A stretch of 64,000 bases of DNA from Tetragonia tetragonoides (taxonomy: Eukaryota > Streptophyta > Magnoliopsida > Caryophyllales > Aizoaceae). The DNA is taken from assembly GCA_038025085.1 (NCBI GenBank), contig CM076154.1, positions 17,768,001-17,832,000 on the forward strand, given 5' to 3'. The notes beneath the pieces were generated by a model. It was not told the origin of the DNA and searched no databases. It worked only from the letters and a program-made list of their open reading frames with translations. The first letter of the stretch is position 1. Each line of letters begins with the position of its first letter. The translations under genes were made by a program, and so were the position numbers. Of this stretch, positions 23,886-36,949 are shown piece by piece.

Positions 23886-24139
23886 GTTGGGTTGGGTTGG
23901 ATTTTCTGATCGAGTAAAATTTTGCCAGCTCTAGTCAAACTACAGACATCATACGGGAAATTTTCAGCTGGATCTGCACCCAGCGAAAATACGTGGACCA
24001 GGCAAAATTGAAGACACACGCATATATCAAATTCACATCACAGATTTGAATTAAACGGTTAACCTTATTTGAATGAGTAACATTACTTGCCCGCATGTGG
24101 GCCTTCGTCATGCAAATCTTTCCGTCCGCTTGGGCCTGA

Positions 24140-24160
24140 GTCCAGCCAACTTGGCTGGAC
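24140..24160. promoter_or_regulatory. Near-perfect palindrome upstream of RID3
   Basis: Arms GTCCAGCCAA and TTGGCTGGAC around one central base, about 240 bp before the RID3 start codon. It could be a binding site or transposon debris; related GCTGGA/TCCAGC words recur at 23966-23990. Confidence 0.4.
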
Positions 24161-24396
24161 GCAGGTCCAGCGAATAAGAACTGCATCACACAGTATTAGA
24201 ATTGAAATCGGGCTCGGGCCGTGTATTTTGGTTCCGGGCCATCTTTACCGGGTCCGGGTGAATATTATTACACCTGGACGATTCTGAGTATATTGCGTTC
24301 ATATTTGCGTTCATATTCATTGAAGGCTGAAACCTGAAAACCCTCCCTAAAACCCCAACCCTACTCTCTCTCCTCTCTTTCTCTCTCCTCTCAAAA

Positions 24397-27300
24397 ATGG
24401 AGGTAGTAGTGGCTTCATCCTCCATTGATACTGGAATCGCCTGTTGGGATCTCGAAACTGGCAACGAGCAGCTCCGTTACAAATCATGCTCATCTCCACC
24501 TCATGGTCTCATCTCAATTGGCGGCCGCTTTTTCGCTTCATCTCAACAACGCCAATCCTCAACCTCTACTGGCCCTTCTTCTGGGTCCATCCTCTACTGG
24601 TCCTTCCACAAGGTGGGTTACTTTCTCTCTTCTCAAATCAATTGTTTGTTTGTTGTTGTTGTTTGCTGCTGTTGTTGGTTGTTATTGATTATTCAATTTG
24701 TGTTTTGAAATTGTTATTGTTTTGTATATACAGCCTCAGCCTGAAGTGAAGAGTTTTCCGGCTGAGCCGATAAAGCCGTTGGTGTCGAATAGAGAGGGTA
24801 TTTATCTCATTGGCGGTGGTGCTTCCGGGGATATTTATGTTTGGGAGGTAATTAACTAACATTTGAAATGATTGGTATTATTTATTTCTGTATGAAATTG
24901 TATGTACGTACTAAAAATATATGTATGATTTTGTGGTGTTCTGTTGTATGTATGTATTTATATGTTTGGGTGTTTGTCTTTGAACTTCAGTGAGTGGTCT
25001 CACTTATACAACTCTGATTCTTTGATTGATTGATTTTTATATCTGCTGTTATAATTTTCTACAGTTTCTTGGTCATAATTATCACTACATTTTTTTGTTT
25101 ATATTTAGATAAGAAAAAGAGTTATATTAAGAAATATAGAGATTCTATCAAGAAATATGGAGAGGATAGAAGAGTGAAATCGTCCTCAATGAAGGACCCT
25201 CTCCAAACCAAGTCAATCCTAAGAGAATAAGCCTATAAAATTCAATGCTTATTCAAAAAGAGAATAAGCTTATCACTACAGTTTATGTATGCAGTAATGA
25301 TGATGTTACAGAAGAATTTGGTAGCAAAGCTAGACTTGATTAACTTTCTTGAGAGGCCACAGCATAAAATTGCTAAATTTGATTGCGAAGTAATGCGAGT
25401 ATTATTTATCATAATTTCCACGACTGACTTGTGTGACACTAACTGAAGGTGACGTGCAGAAAGTTGCACCAGTTATCTATGTTGTAACTTGTAAGACTGT
25501 CGTGCTGCATGAATAAAGATGTTATATGTGGATCATGAGATGCTAATCCTTCCATGTCTGCAACATTTAACAATTCCCAACACACCATACTTCAAGCCTT
25601 TAGTGTCTCTCACAATGCTCTTGTTGAATACTTGAGTTCAACCCCTCTATCACTCAGCTCATCCATGCTTGAACTCTTGGCCTAGGTAGGGGTAAGGAGA
25701 ACAAGATGTTGTGCGTTCTTTGCTATCTTTTGGTGTATTTGTTTAGAACGAAACTCCGGGGATTTTGATGGGGTCTGTAAGCCTCCTGCCTTTGTTGGGG
25801 ATCAGGTGGTGTATTTGGCTTCTCTTTGGGCCAAGGCTTCAGGGTCTTTTAGAGGGGTGCCTCTCACAGACGTGCAACATCACTGGGGGCTATTTGTAAT
25901 GTAGCTTTTCTTTAGCCTTTTCTTTTGAGTACTACTTGTCCTCTTGTTTGTAATGCTTACTATCCTCAGTCGCAAAAAAAAAATTTCTTAATAAAAAAAA
26001 ACTTGAGTGCAACATATGTTTTTCGTGATAAAAATGTGAAATGTCAAGTTTTCACTCAATAAGTAAAAAACATGTTGATGGCAATTATATATGAAAATAT
26101 GATTCTATTTTGCATTTTGAAAGCAAAATCCGAACGAAAAAGAGGATTATTTTAATCTTAAACATCAAAACTATGCTGTTTCAAAGTAATCTATTGTCAT
26201 TTGTGACATTAACATAAAAATTCACATCCAAACATTTTCTTTTAAATTTGTAAAATAGAGTACTTTTATGAATTGTAATACTCTTACCTACCTGCTAATG
26301 AATATAGACGAATTTATAGGTACACTGTTAGTAACTCTTTTATTTATTTATTTCCTCCCGTCCTAAACGACGACTTGACCACTGACCAGCATGGTTTTTC
26401 TCTTCATAATATAGGTTCTGACTGGTAAGTTACTCAAGAAGTGGCATGCTCATTATAGGGCTGTTACCTGTTTAACGTTATCGGATGATGAATCGCTGCT
26501 TATATCTGGGGCGGAGGATGGATGCGTAAGAGTTTGGTCTCTCTTCATGTATTGTCCGATTTCCCTGCCACTTTTTATTTTATTTTATATATTTGATTTT
26601 TACCTTGCTCATCTATCTCTGCAGAGGATTATCCTGGTTGCATTTCTATATTACTTTCCCGTCCCTTGTTTGTTCCTCAGGATGTTTGATGATGTCGGGA
26701 GGGAGGAGGCTAGACATCCTTATGTGCATAGTTTTCTGGAGCATACTTTAAGCGTGACGGATGTCAAATCAGGTCATGGTGGATCCAATGCTGTCATAAT
26801 ATCTGCTTCCGAGGATCGAACTTGTAAGGTTAGATATGCTTTTCATCTATAGATGACATTGCATTCTTCTTAGTCATTATGTAAGCAAACTGTTCAGAGA
26901 GGGACTGGTAACTGGAAAGTCCTTGTCTGGTTTAAGGAAGCTGATACAGGCGCCACAACTTTCCGGATACATTTTAATTTTGTTAGTTCCTTTCTGTAAC
27001 TGAGAGAAAAACAGCTGATTAGAAAGTACACATTTGACTTGCACCAAGAAGGGAAGTGTCTGATTAGAATAATAAAATTTAACTTTGTAAAATTCTTCGA
27101 AAGTTGAAAATTGAGTTACACGGAAAATTCCTAATTGATTTTTTTAATTGATATATGAACACAATTGTAGAGTCCTAAAAATTATGGTAGGTAAGTATGA
27201 CATTTTAAGGTAACTAACCGCTTTGCTGAGACGTAAACATTTAGTGCATAAGCTTGGAGAAACAACTTAATGATACCATGAAAATTGTACAGTATCTAAT

Positions 27301-30300
27301 GGCTGAAATATATGGTAGGGGCGTCTACCCTTTTCTGTTTCTTCTCTCCCTTACTCCTCCCGTAATCTACGTCATCCCTAGCTCTGAAAGATTGAATTGT
27401 ATTTTATATTTTTTTTTGTTTTAGTTGGATTGCTGTTCATGGCTCTAATTTTGGCCTTACACTTGCCCGTTCCCCATAAAAGGAATAGACTGCTTATTGT
27501 GAGAAAAAAAGTTCTTTTCCGTTCTCCTAACCTGTCAAATGATGATACAGATTCATTGCGCAAGGGTTTTGAGCTCATTTCTTAATGAGACTATGAAAAT
27601 TCTGTGGTATCTGATGGCTGGAATTTATTCATAGGGGTGTAAGTGATCTTAGCAACCACATCTGACAAGCACAATTTCTATAATAATTTCTGACAGAAAC
27701 TTATCCATCCTTAGCGTTTATTCATTCATTATCTCTATCATTCAACTATCTTTCAACAGTTTCCAACTTTTTCAAAAATTCAAAATTGTTTTCCTGGGTC
27801 TATCGTAAACAACCCCTCTGGGTCACTAGTAAGGGGTAAGGCTGCGTATATCTAGACCTCCCCATCCCCGCCCTCGGAAGGATACTTCCTGGGTTGTGGT
27901 TGCTGTTGTTGGTATGTGACAGAATCCTCAGTTTCTCATAGCAATTTTTTTTTTTTTTTGTTTTGGAATTTGCAGTTCATGGCTCTATTTTTGGCCTGTA
28001 CACTAGTTCATTCCCCTCTAAAAGCTTAGGCATATTTAGTGTGAAAAACATTTTTTTTTTCCTTCCCCAAACCTGTCAAATGATGATACAGATTCATTGC
28101 GCAAGGGTTTTGAGCTCATTTCTTAATGAGACCATGATAATTCTATGGTATCTGATGGCTGGAATTTACTGGTAGGGGTGTGAGCGATCTGAGCAACTAC
28201 TTAATTTGACAAGCACATTTTCTATGATGATTTGTGACAGAATCTTATCCATGATTAGCACCTATTCATTCACTATCTCTTTCATTCTACTATTTCCAAC
28301 TTTTTCAAATGTTCTAAGTTGTTTTCGTGGGTCTATCGGAAACAACCTCTCTACTAGGCGACTGGTGAGGGGTAAGGCTGGGTACATCTAGACCTCCCCA
28401 TACCCCCGCCCTCGGCAGGATACTTGGGTGGTTGTTATTGTTGTTAGTTTGTGACAGAATCCTCAGTGATTCATAGCATTTTTTTTGAGACTTGCGGTTC
28501 ATGGCTCCATTTTTGGCCTTCAACTAGTCCATTCCCCTCTAAAAGCTTAGGCATATTTAGTGTGAAAAACATTTTTTTTTTCCTTCCCCAAACCTGTCAA
28601 ATGATGATACAGATTCATTGCGCAAGGGTTTTGAGCTCATTTCTTAATGAGACCATGATAATTCTATGGTATCTGATGGCTTGAATTTACTGGTAGGGGT
28701 GTGAGCGATCTGAGCAACTACTTAATTTGACAAGCACATTTTCTATGATAATTTGTGACAGAATCTTATCCATGATTAGCACCTATTCATTCACTATCTC
28801 TTTCATTCTACTATTTCCAACATTTTCAAACGTCCAAAATTGTTTTCGTGGGTCTATCGGAAACAATCTCTCTACTAGGCGACTGCTGAGGGGTAAGACT
28901 GTGTACATCTAGACCTCCCCATACCCCCGCCCTCGGCAGGATACTTGGGTGGTTGTTATTGTTGTTAGTTTGTGACAGAATCCTCAGTGATTCATAGCAT
29001 TATTTTTGGGACTTGCGGTTAATGGCTCCATTTTTGGCCTTCCACTAGTCCATTCCCCTTTAAAAGCTTAGGCATATTTAATGTGAAAAACTTTTTTTTC
29101 CTTCCCCAAACCTGTCAAATGATGATACAGATTCATTGCGCAAGGGTTTTGAGCTCATTTCTTAATGAGACCATGATAATGGTATAGTATCTGATGACTG
29201 AAATTTATTGGTAGGTTGTAAGTGAACTAAGCATTGGAGAAACAACTTCAACTTGAGCTCCATTAAAACTCCAATGTGTTAAGCAACTTGATGTTGATAA
29301 TTGACAATGACTATCCCCTGTTCTCTCCCCCCCCCCCCCCCCCAAAAAAAAATATTCTCTTGTTTATCTATCCTTTTCTGTTTCTTCCTTCGTTCCTTAC
29401 TTCTCTTTTTCTCTCCCTTACTCTTCCCCTTATATACATCAACCCCAACTATGCTTCAAAACAAAAGTAAAAAATCACTATTCCATTAATTTGTCCATCT
29501 TGAAGATAGTATACTGCCCTTTCTTCTATTTTACTTATGCGTTTTGTATGCACAATATAGTTCTATTGCCTAAAATCTTAAGGTGGCTAGCTAAAAGATT
29601 AAGTAGGCTCCTTAAATAGTAGTCTTTGTTACTTGGATTCTGCTGCAAGTGTCCGATATGACTGTGTGTCCAGTTATCGGACTCAAACTTGTTCCCCTAG
29701 ACTTTTAACAGTTTTTGGCCTAAAATGATGTGTCAAGTTCCCAATCTACACCCATGCCAAGAATCCGACAAGGGTATGTGAAGTGAAATGAAGACTTGGA
29801 GTAGTGGGTTCCCTCCCCAGGCCCCCTTTAATTAACTTGTAACTAAGGGACAACTTGCGCTCCCTCCTACTTGGGCTAGGATTTCTTTCTCTCACCTCTA
29901 GTAAACTTATCTCTTTTTACCTTGATAAAATCAATCTGTGTATGCTGCTTTCATTTACTTCACGTTCTGTTGAAATGATTGTCGTTGGGTTAAAATTTTC
30001 AGGTGTGGAGCTTGGCTACAGGAAGATTGTTGCGTAACATTGTATTTCCTTCTATTATTGATACAATTGCACTTGAATCGGGTGAACATGTTTTTTATGC
30101 TGGAGGAAGAGATGGCAAGATATATATAGCTGCGCTCAATTCTATAAACACGCCTAATAGTGAATATGGAAAGCATATTGTTGGCTCATTAGCTGATCAG
30201 AGGTCTGTTGTTACTTCAAATTTTGCATTAAATCTATTATATTTACTTCTATTTTGTTTTGAATCCATACGTTAGACGGTAGTTTCTACTATCATTTGAA

Positions 30301-33300
30301 AATTTTATCTCTCTTATGTATTTTCGTGCCCATGAGTGACGATGTATAGATGCATATGGTTATTGGTTACTGAAGGGAGATATTCATAGGTGTCAAAGCG
30401 GATAAGTTTCTCATTCATTACCTAGTAGGCACTTATCATATGGTTATTGGATGGCGGTAGGTTTCAGATTTCTCCAATTTTCTTTTACGCGGGGGGGGGG
30501 GGGGGGGGTCAACTTCTTGTTCAAGTAGTCACCTATTGCCAAGTGCTTGGTTGGTGCTTTATGGTTGGTATAAAGAACTATAGAGTTCTAGTTGCTGGAT
30601 TATGTTTGGAGATGTTCTCATGGCTGTAGTAAAACTTTTTCATAAATATACAAATTTTTTTTGATGAAGAATAGTGCTTTATTTTGTAGCAGGGATAAAT
30701 AGTCACGGTTGGGACACTATTTCAGGTTCTTTTATTGTTTCTCTGTTTTATATAAATTAATGGACTGTATCAAATATCTCTGTCACTTGTTGTGAGATAG
30801 AAGGCTTATTGATGCCTTCTTAGTCAAGGGTCTAAAGGAAATAACCTCTTTGCAGTGTTAGTGCTGCATTTAATTGGCATCCTTGGTGACAGGCGCTCGA
30901 GTGATCGACTGATCGTATGTAATACGTACAATGGATAAGTGGAGATGATATTAGGCCCTCCCGAGATGGAAACCGAATGTTTCATACTTTCATTATCTTC
31001 TTACCTTTATTAAGATAAGATAAAAAAATATAAGTGGAGCTTTATTATGTTGCTGGAGCTTTGGATACTAAATTGGCAGGGATAAATATTAGCTGACTAG
31101 CTCAAGTGTATAAATCTCCTCCCTAGCCTCTACCTTACTACTGTTCATAAAATAGTGTGATGTAGTTTACTAAGAGGGAAGAATGTAGTTCTGGAGATAA
31201 TTTTGGTAGTAATCTGATCACCGAGAGGATGGTACGATGGAACTTGTGCGGTGACTATGGTGATGATGGTTCTGAATAAACAATGACTTATTGATAGGAT
31301 ATCAAGTTCCCAACCATATATGCGTGTAATAAAAAGGCTTCCTCTTTATTGCTGGAACGCTCCCTGGGGGAAGGGATGCTTAGCAGGTACCGCCTTAATT
31401 GGATGCTACTTACAATCTGTCAATGGTGGAGCAAGGTTATCTGACCCTTCCCGTGGGGGAGAAGATGATACAACACCCATCTGAGAACTTCGAAAGACTT
31501 GCTTTCTGAAAAGTGGTAGAAAGAAATAAATGAAACCTGGACTCTGGCTTTTACTAGGTTTGCTAGTTCTAGGCATTACTTTTACTGAGGTTCATATTTG
31601 AATAATTTGATGCAATTGTAGACATGTATTTATTAATTTTTTAAACTAATTGAGGATAACATCCCACAAGAGAAGCTTGGTTTTGTTTGCAGAACTTTTG
31701 ATTTAGAATTTTGAGAAATGTACTTCTTAAGGAGTCATTGACCAACAGGGATACTAGCTATGTCATACCACTTTGACATAGTGTTTGAAACTCCAGTGTC
31801 AAAATCTCCCTTACCAAATACGTTACTTATTCAATGTCTGGTGATAAAAATGTTCTCATTCTTGTGGAGCACGATAGAGTTTATGGTTGGGCCTTTAGAA
31901 GAATGGAGTGATAGAAAGTGGATCCAGGTTTACTGGAAATTTGAATCTGATGTTGTCACCCCCCTCTCTGTCTCTGTCTCTGTCTATCTCTGAACCATGT
32001 ATCATTTATATACCATTAAGACCTTAGTCCATACACCGTAACAGCTTTCCTAGAAAGTACAGTTCAGAAGTGGGACATTTTAATGTTGTTATGGAGATAA
32101 TATTGACATGTCGTGAACATTCAATATTTACATTGTAGTCTTGGTCTTTTAAGGGAATATCAAGGTTGCTATCTTTTGTACTTCTGTACTCGTTTCTTCA
32201 GCTGTATAAGTGCATACATACATGCATACTGTGTATATGTCACATTCGTGTAGATATTCATTACTCCTCCTTTTTCCTTTATGAGCAACAGTAGGGCTGT
32301 TACCTCTCTAGCATTCTGTGCTGATGGAATCTCATTGGTTTCCGGGTCAGAGGATGGCTTGATTCGCATATGGGATACCAGAAATCATAATATTGTTCGC
32401 ATGCTTAGGCATGCTAAAGGTATGTTCTGACCCACCTGATGACCTGTTCTTCAGCGTTGGATTTTCGTACCATTTTCAGTTTGTGTTTTGTGTTATGATT
32501 CACTCATCTATATGTCATTTGGAGCTCATGAAAAGTGTAGTTTATATTATTTTTGACAAATCAACTCTTGGAAACTGTGCACAGGGATATGTTACTAGAG
32601 ACAATTGTTTTGTCCAGATCCATATACTAATGTTGGTTTTACTTTTTGCTTAAACATATTTATTTTTATATAATTTTTTTGCATAAACTGGTCTTTGTAG
32701 TGTCATCATTTTATAGAACAAAAAAATTGTAAATTTAATCAGAATAATCAGAAGTTACAACAGGAGAGGACAAGATGTCCTTTTAGAGGAAACAGTTACA
32801 TTTTGGCCAAGTTGAGCAAAAGGTGGGAGTTCCCAAGCATCCAACCTCTTGGTTGGGCGTTCGTAACTCAGTACCCTCAATTTCATAATTGAGGGCGGTA
32901 TTTAATGTTATGGGCCTACAATTCGGTTTCCTTGCCTACTCTAATAATTAAAAAAAGAAGTTACAAATTGGCCTACTTCCTCCGGAATCTGGATCCCAGA
33001 GATACGCAACTCTAACCCAAAGAATTTCCGGGGAAAGGGAAGGCCTAGAAAACACCCAGGCATTCCGATCTAACCATGATAAGGCCAAGCCATTTATGTT
33101 TTCTGCTTATCTGATGCTTTTACTATTTGTTATTGTGTTCAATAGGTTCCGATTTCCACAAAACCCAATATTTCATGTTTGAGGTGATAAATATATACTA
33201 ATTGACACTGCTGAGATTGATAGATGTAATTTCTGAACACGAGCCATGAAAATGTGTCTTACTGATGATATATATTGTGCAAATTCAAGCATCTGCTGTC

Positions 33301-34301
33301 TTGTTGGGAGCATGACATTGATCAGTGTAGTCTTTAGGTTATCTTTACATATTTAATAGTTTTGAATGCATTTAGAAAGCACACTGCACAAGATGAGATT
33401 TTTTTTAAAGCAGAATAATTTGAAGTAACTTGGTTTTCTGGGATGGGCTAATGGTCTATGTGTTCACTTCACCTCGATGGTGCTTGAGATCTATGCTTGT
33501 AGGTGACATACAGCACTTCATGTGAAAGAAGGAAAAAATTTAAAAGGGAAGAAAAGAAAGAAACAATCATTACTGAATGGAGTGGAATCATTAATTTGAT
33601 CTTTCATATCTATCTCCTTTCAAGAAGTTAAATGCTCCTGTACTTGACAGGTCCGGTGACCAACATTCTAGTTGTCAAATGTCCAGAGATCATATTGAGA
33701 TCACAAGCATCTCTTGGAAGAAGGAATTCCTCATCATTGCCTCCCCCACTTGAAAAATATGCCAATTCAACTGAGGAACCTGCGGGGCCCAAGGCTTTTA
33801 TAGGCAGTGATGCCTCTCCTAATCCAGCAAGTGTCTCTTACGTCATGGAAAATGTGATCAACGATCAAATCAAAGAAATTCAGGTAAATGATCGTGGTTA
33901 CTTCAGTCTACTGTTTGAGGAGTTCATTAAAAAAATGATTCAAAACAACATTTTGGTCGCTACGGAAGTTTTACTTTTTTGATCATCGTAACAGAAGTTT
34001 TAGTTTTGTAGTTATGACTGTGTGTTGTGTTGACTGCGTTGAGTTTGTTGATAAGTACATGTACTTTAGAAATCGTGTGGTTCTATGGAACCTGATTTAT
34101 TCTAACATCATCTATCCGGTTCAGCAACAAGGTTCTGCTGCTGCATCAGAAATGGAGGTTGAGCGACTGAAACTTGACTGCAAGAGGGCCATGCAGATGG
34201 TCCAGCAGTGGAAGAAAATGTACGAGAACTTGCATCAGTTCTGCGTGGATGAGATAGTGGATGACAATCAAGCAAAACAAAGCAGTAAAATCACCGGTTG
34301 A
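24397..34301 (+). CDS. RID3: RID3/IPI3-like WD40-repeat protein
   Basis: Exons by splice signals and phase: 24397-24612, 24734-24847, 26415-26548, 26681-26828, 30003-30202, 32292-32419, 33651-33883, 34125-34301, giving 1350 bp and 449 aa with no internal stop. The protein is a WD40 propeller: GGGASGDIYVWE (~100-110), GAEDGCVRVWSL (~142-153), SASEDRTCKVWSL (~196-208), GGRDGKIYIA (~238-247), SGSEDGLIRIWD (~291-302). A C-terminal coiled-coil-like helix follows (EMEVERLKLDCKRAMQM, ~400-435). The N-terminus MEVVVASSSIDTGIACWDLE and this layout match Arabidopsis ROOT INITIATION DEFECTIVE 3, homologous to yeast Ipi3 and human WDR18. Those act in the Rix1/PELP1 complex in nucleolar 60S subunit maturation; RID3 is needed for meristem formation and callus-based organogenesis. 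The 5' leader has AAAACCCT at 24337-24344, resembling a telo-box core. Introns 2 and 4 carry LINE and tandem-repeat insertions. Confidence 0.92.
25643..26000 (+). mobile_element. 5'-truncated LINE tail in RID3 intron 2
   Basis: It encodes the end of a plant L1 ORF2 ([31 protein letters not shown]), then a 3' UTR with ACTTGTCCTC and an A-rich tail. Flanks ACTTGAGTTCAAC (25630-25642) and ACTTGAGTGCAAC (26001-26013) form a 13-bp target duplication with one mismatch. It is the same family as the copies at 50275, 53062, 58684 and 58975. Confidence 0.8.
27415..29225 (+). repeat. Tandem repeat of ~521-542 bp in RID3 intron 4, with SINE-like tail
   Basis: The word ATGGCTC.A.TTTTGGCCT recurs at 27438, 27980, 28500 and 29022, giving spacings of about 542, 520 and 522 bp. 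Each unit holds a conserved TGATGATACAGATTCATTGC segment. Units 1-3 end with an Au-SINE-like 3' region (GGGTCTATCGGAAACAA, then GGGGTAAGGCTG, GACCTCCCC and a TTGTTGTT tail), at about 27795-27915, 28328-28450 and 28848-28975. Units 2 and 3 are nearly identical; unit 4 is partial. Recent tandem duplication inside the intron is the simplest reading. Confidence 0.85.
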
Positions 34302-36940
34302 AAGTCCAACGAGTATCTCTCAGTTATCAGCTTCTAGGTTTTGTAGGTGTTGCTAGCTTCAGGAGTGTTAAATTTTGACACATACAGATGTATGTCATCT
34401 TGAAATTTTGTCAGCATAATTTTTTGGGTTATAAATATAATTATATTTGTACGATACCATCACCATGTATGGGCGAGAGGCGGAGAGCACAAACTGCTTC
34501 AACAGGAAAATTAGACAAGTTTTCAAAGAAAAAGGTAAACTGTAACCAAAATACCAAATTCAGTTCCCGTCAAAAATTATTCTATACCTACATAAAAGGA
34601 GAATAGATGGTTTGCACCTAAAGGCAATCAAAACGCGTTTATTTTGCCTTATATGACTTATTGTGTTCCTTTTGGTGACGTGTCACTGCTTGCTTAACTT
34701 GATTGCGCTCTCTCCTCTCTCTCTCTCCCCTACGAGAGAATAAAATTTGTGGATTGGGGTTATCGGCAGCCCATCGCTGACAACTGTCGTCGTCGCCACA
34801 GGAAATTGCCCGATGGCCGCTGTCAATCTCATCGCTGAAACTCTATTTGCTAATTGGTTGATGGCGGATACTTCGATCCCTTTGTTTTTTTGCAAGCACC
34901 ACCTCCTAGAGATGGAGCTGCATATTACATAATCACATCTTTTAAAAGGGAAAATATATGAACTTTGATCAGAATCGTAGGAAAGAGATTGTTCACAATT
35001 GGATTTCGTCTTGGTTGTAAACCTTTTCAGCCAGAAGAACAACCCGTTGCCACACCACTGTATTCAGCCACAAAGACGCCATTCACAAGCCTACAGTCCC
35101 TCCATCAGTTGCACGCATAATTGTTTCATCTATGCCGATTGAGTAGTTAAAGCAAGCCCTAATTCGATTTTTCCCCTTTAATTCAATTGATAAAAATGGA
35201 GTAGTTAGAGCTAATTCAGTTTCCCAATTGTTAGATTATGTAGAAATTGGAGTCTCATCTTGTGTGTATGACCGATTAGGACCTCAATTGCAACTAATGT
35301 AACTACATGTCTACATCTATTACGTACAGTTCATTTTACATTTAATTTTAGCCTAGTTATGTGTACTTGTGATTGAATTGGTTTGGTCATAAATTATGGG
35401 GAACTTGTGAGAATACACAGTAATGATTTATATGGATTTCAGTTCCACTTTGTCAAGGTTCACGTTAGATCAGTACCAAATATGTGGGCTAATTAGAAGA
35501 GAGGAATTGGATGATTAAATTGTGACAGGGCAAGCAAATTGGTATATGGTTGTTTGTGAGTTATTTGTGTCTTTATTTGTTTATGAAGAAAAGAGATTGT
35601 TAAACTTATGAGATTGATTACTCATAATATTTTTCCCTTTATATGTGGTTGTGGTTGTTTTTTTTTTTTATTTTAAAAATTGGCTTATATGCTTGTGTAT
35701 GGCATTAAAATTAAGTAGTAGACCATCAGTTCATTTTATAGTTGCAAGAGGTGTTTATTTGTGGCTTAGTTTGTGGATGGTTTAAGTAAAGTTAGTTGTT
35801 GTGTATGTATGAGTATACTTAGTAAAATTTGAGAGAATGTGTCTCAGAGTGTTTTTATGCTAGCTTTTGTGGACCAAGGTATTCTTTTATTCATATGAGT
35901 TGATTCAAAAGTGCTCTATCTACTATATGCGATTATAGCTTGAGCTAGCTAAGTGTCAGAGCAAGAATGTTAGAAGTGTGAAAGGATGACCATTATATCT
36001 TAAGCTTTATGGTATGTTAGCAAGTAAATAAGTAAAATTAAACAGAAAAGAAAATGACACTTAAAGTGCTCTAGTGCTATGAGCTTTAAACGAATGATAT
36101 AAGCAAGTATATGAAATAAAGGAGACGTTCATTTATGAGCTAAGAAACAATCATGTTTTATATGAGCAAGAGTTGATGTGTTTAATTGTTACATGCCAGT
36201 TTTGAGTACTATGAGCAAGTAATTTGATGTGTTGTGCCAATGTCCTAAGATATGGAAGAAAGGAAAAACTACTTAAGCTATTAATAACGTAAAGTGGAAG
36301 GTGGCTTTGGGTAGTAGGAACCTATGAGTACTCCAGATGTGTTATATGGGAGACGTCTCCAGAGCTTAGCTGCGGTCCCCAGTTGTGACCTAGCCTCCAG
36401 ATGTGGCTATGACCCCCAGTTGTAGTCAGCAGATGTAACACATTTGGCCCCCAGTTGTGGCTTGACCCCCAGTTGTGGTCAATGGTTTAAACGTCCCCGA
36501 GATGCGGTGGCCCTAGAAACCCCTCCCTATGCCCAGCTCAGTAATGTGACACTAATAATAAAAGCTATCAAGATAACTCTAGGTTATCTGAAGTAAAAAT
36601 CGAATTACTTGTGTTCAGAGTATGATTGTAAGTGTTCTTTTCAATGTGAATGTTATTGTGTACATAGAAGTAGACATAGTAGCCTTAAGATTAAATAAGA
36701 TTTAAATGAATGCTCCATGCGAATTATGACTAATTGTTTTAGACTTGATTTGAATTTAGAATGAGCTTTACGTACTAGATGTGAGTTACCAGCAATTGTT
36801 GACGTTGCAAATTCTCACCTTTTTGCAGATTGAAGTTTATGTATATACAAATGCTAATGAGGAACGCTTCAGATTAGACTTATGCAGGGATATAGTAGTT
36901 GTACTTTTATAGAGTCGAGTAAATTGTAACAAATAGATCA
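34302..36940. other. Intergenic, possible LTR remnant
   Basis: No gene is supported; minus-strand ORF 34683-35042 has no family features. The part 36340-36540 repeats the words CCCCCAGTTGTGG and CAGATGTGG several times. Together with 38117-38370, which ends in GTGGTGTTACAC like many plant Ty3/Gypsy LTRs, it may be one LTR split by the MITE at 36950. This is low-confidence inference. Confidence 0.35.
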
Positions 36941-36949
36941 TCTAGTTTA

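Noticed and set aside
34683..35042. 119-aa minus-strand ORF downstream of RID3
   Set aside because: No recognisable domain or splice context, and it overlaps a CT-rich tract.
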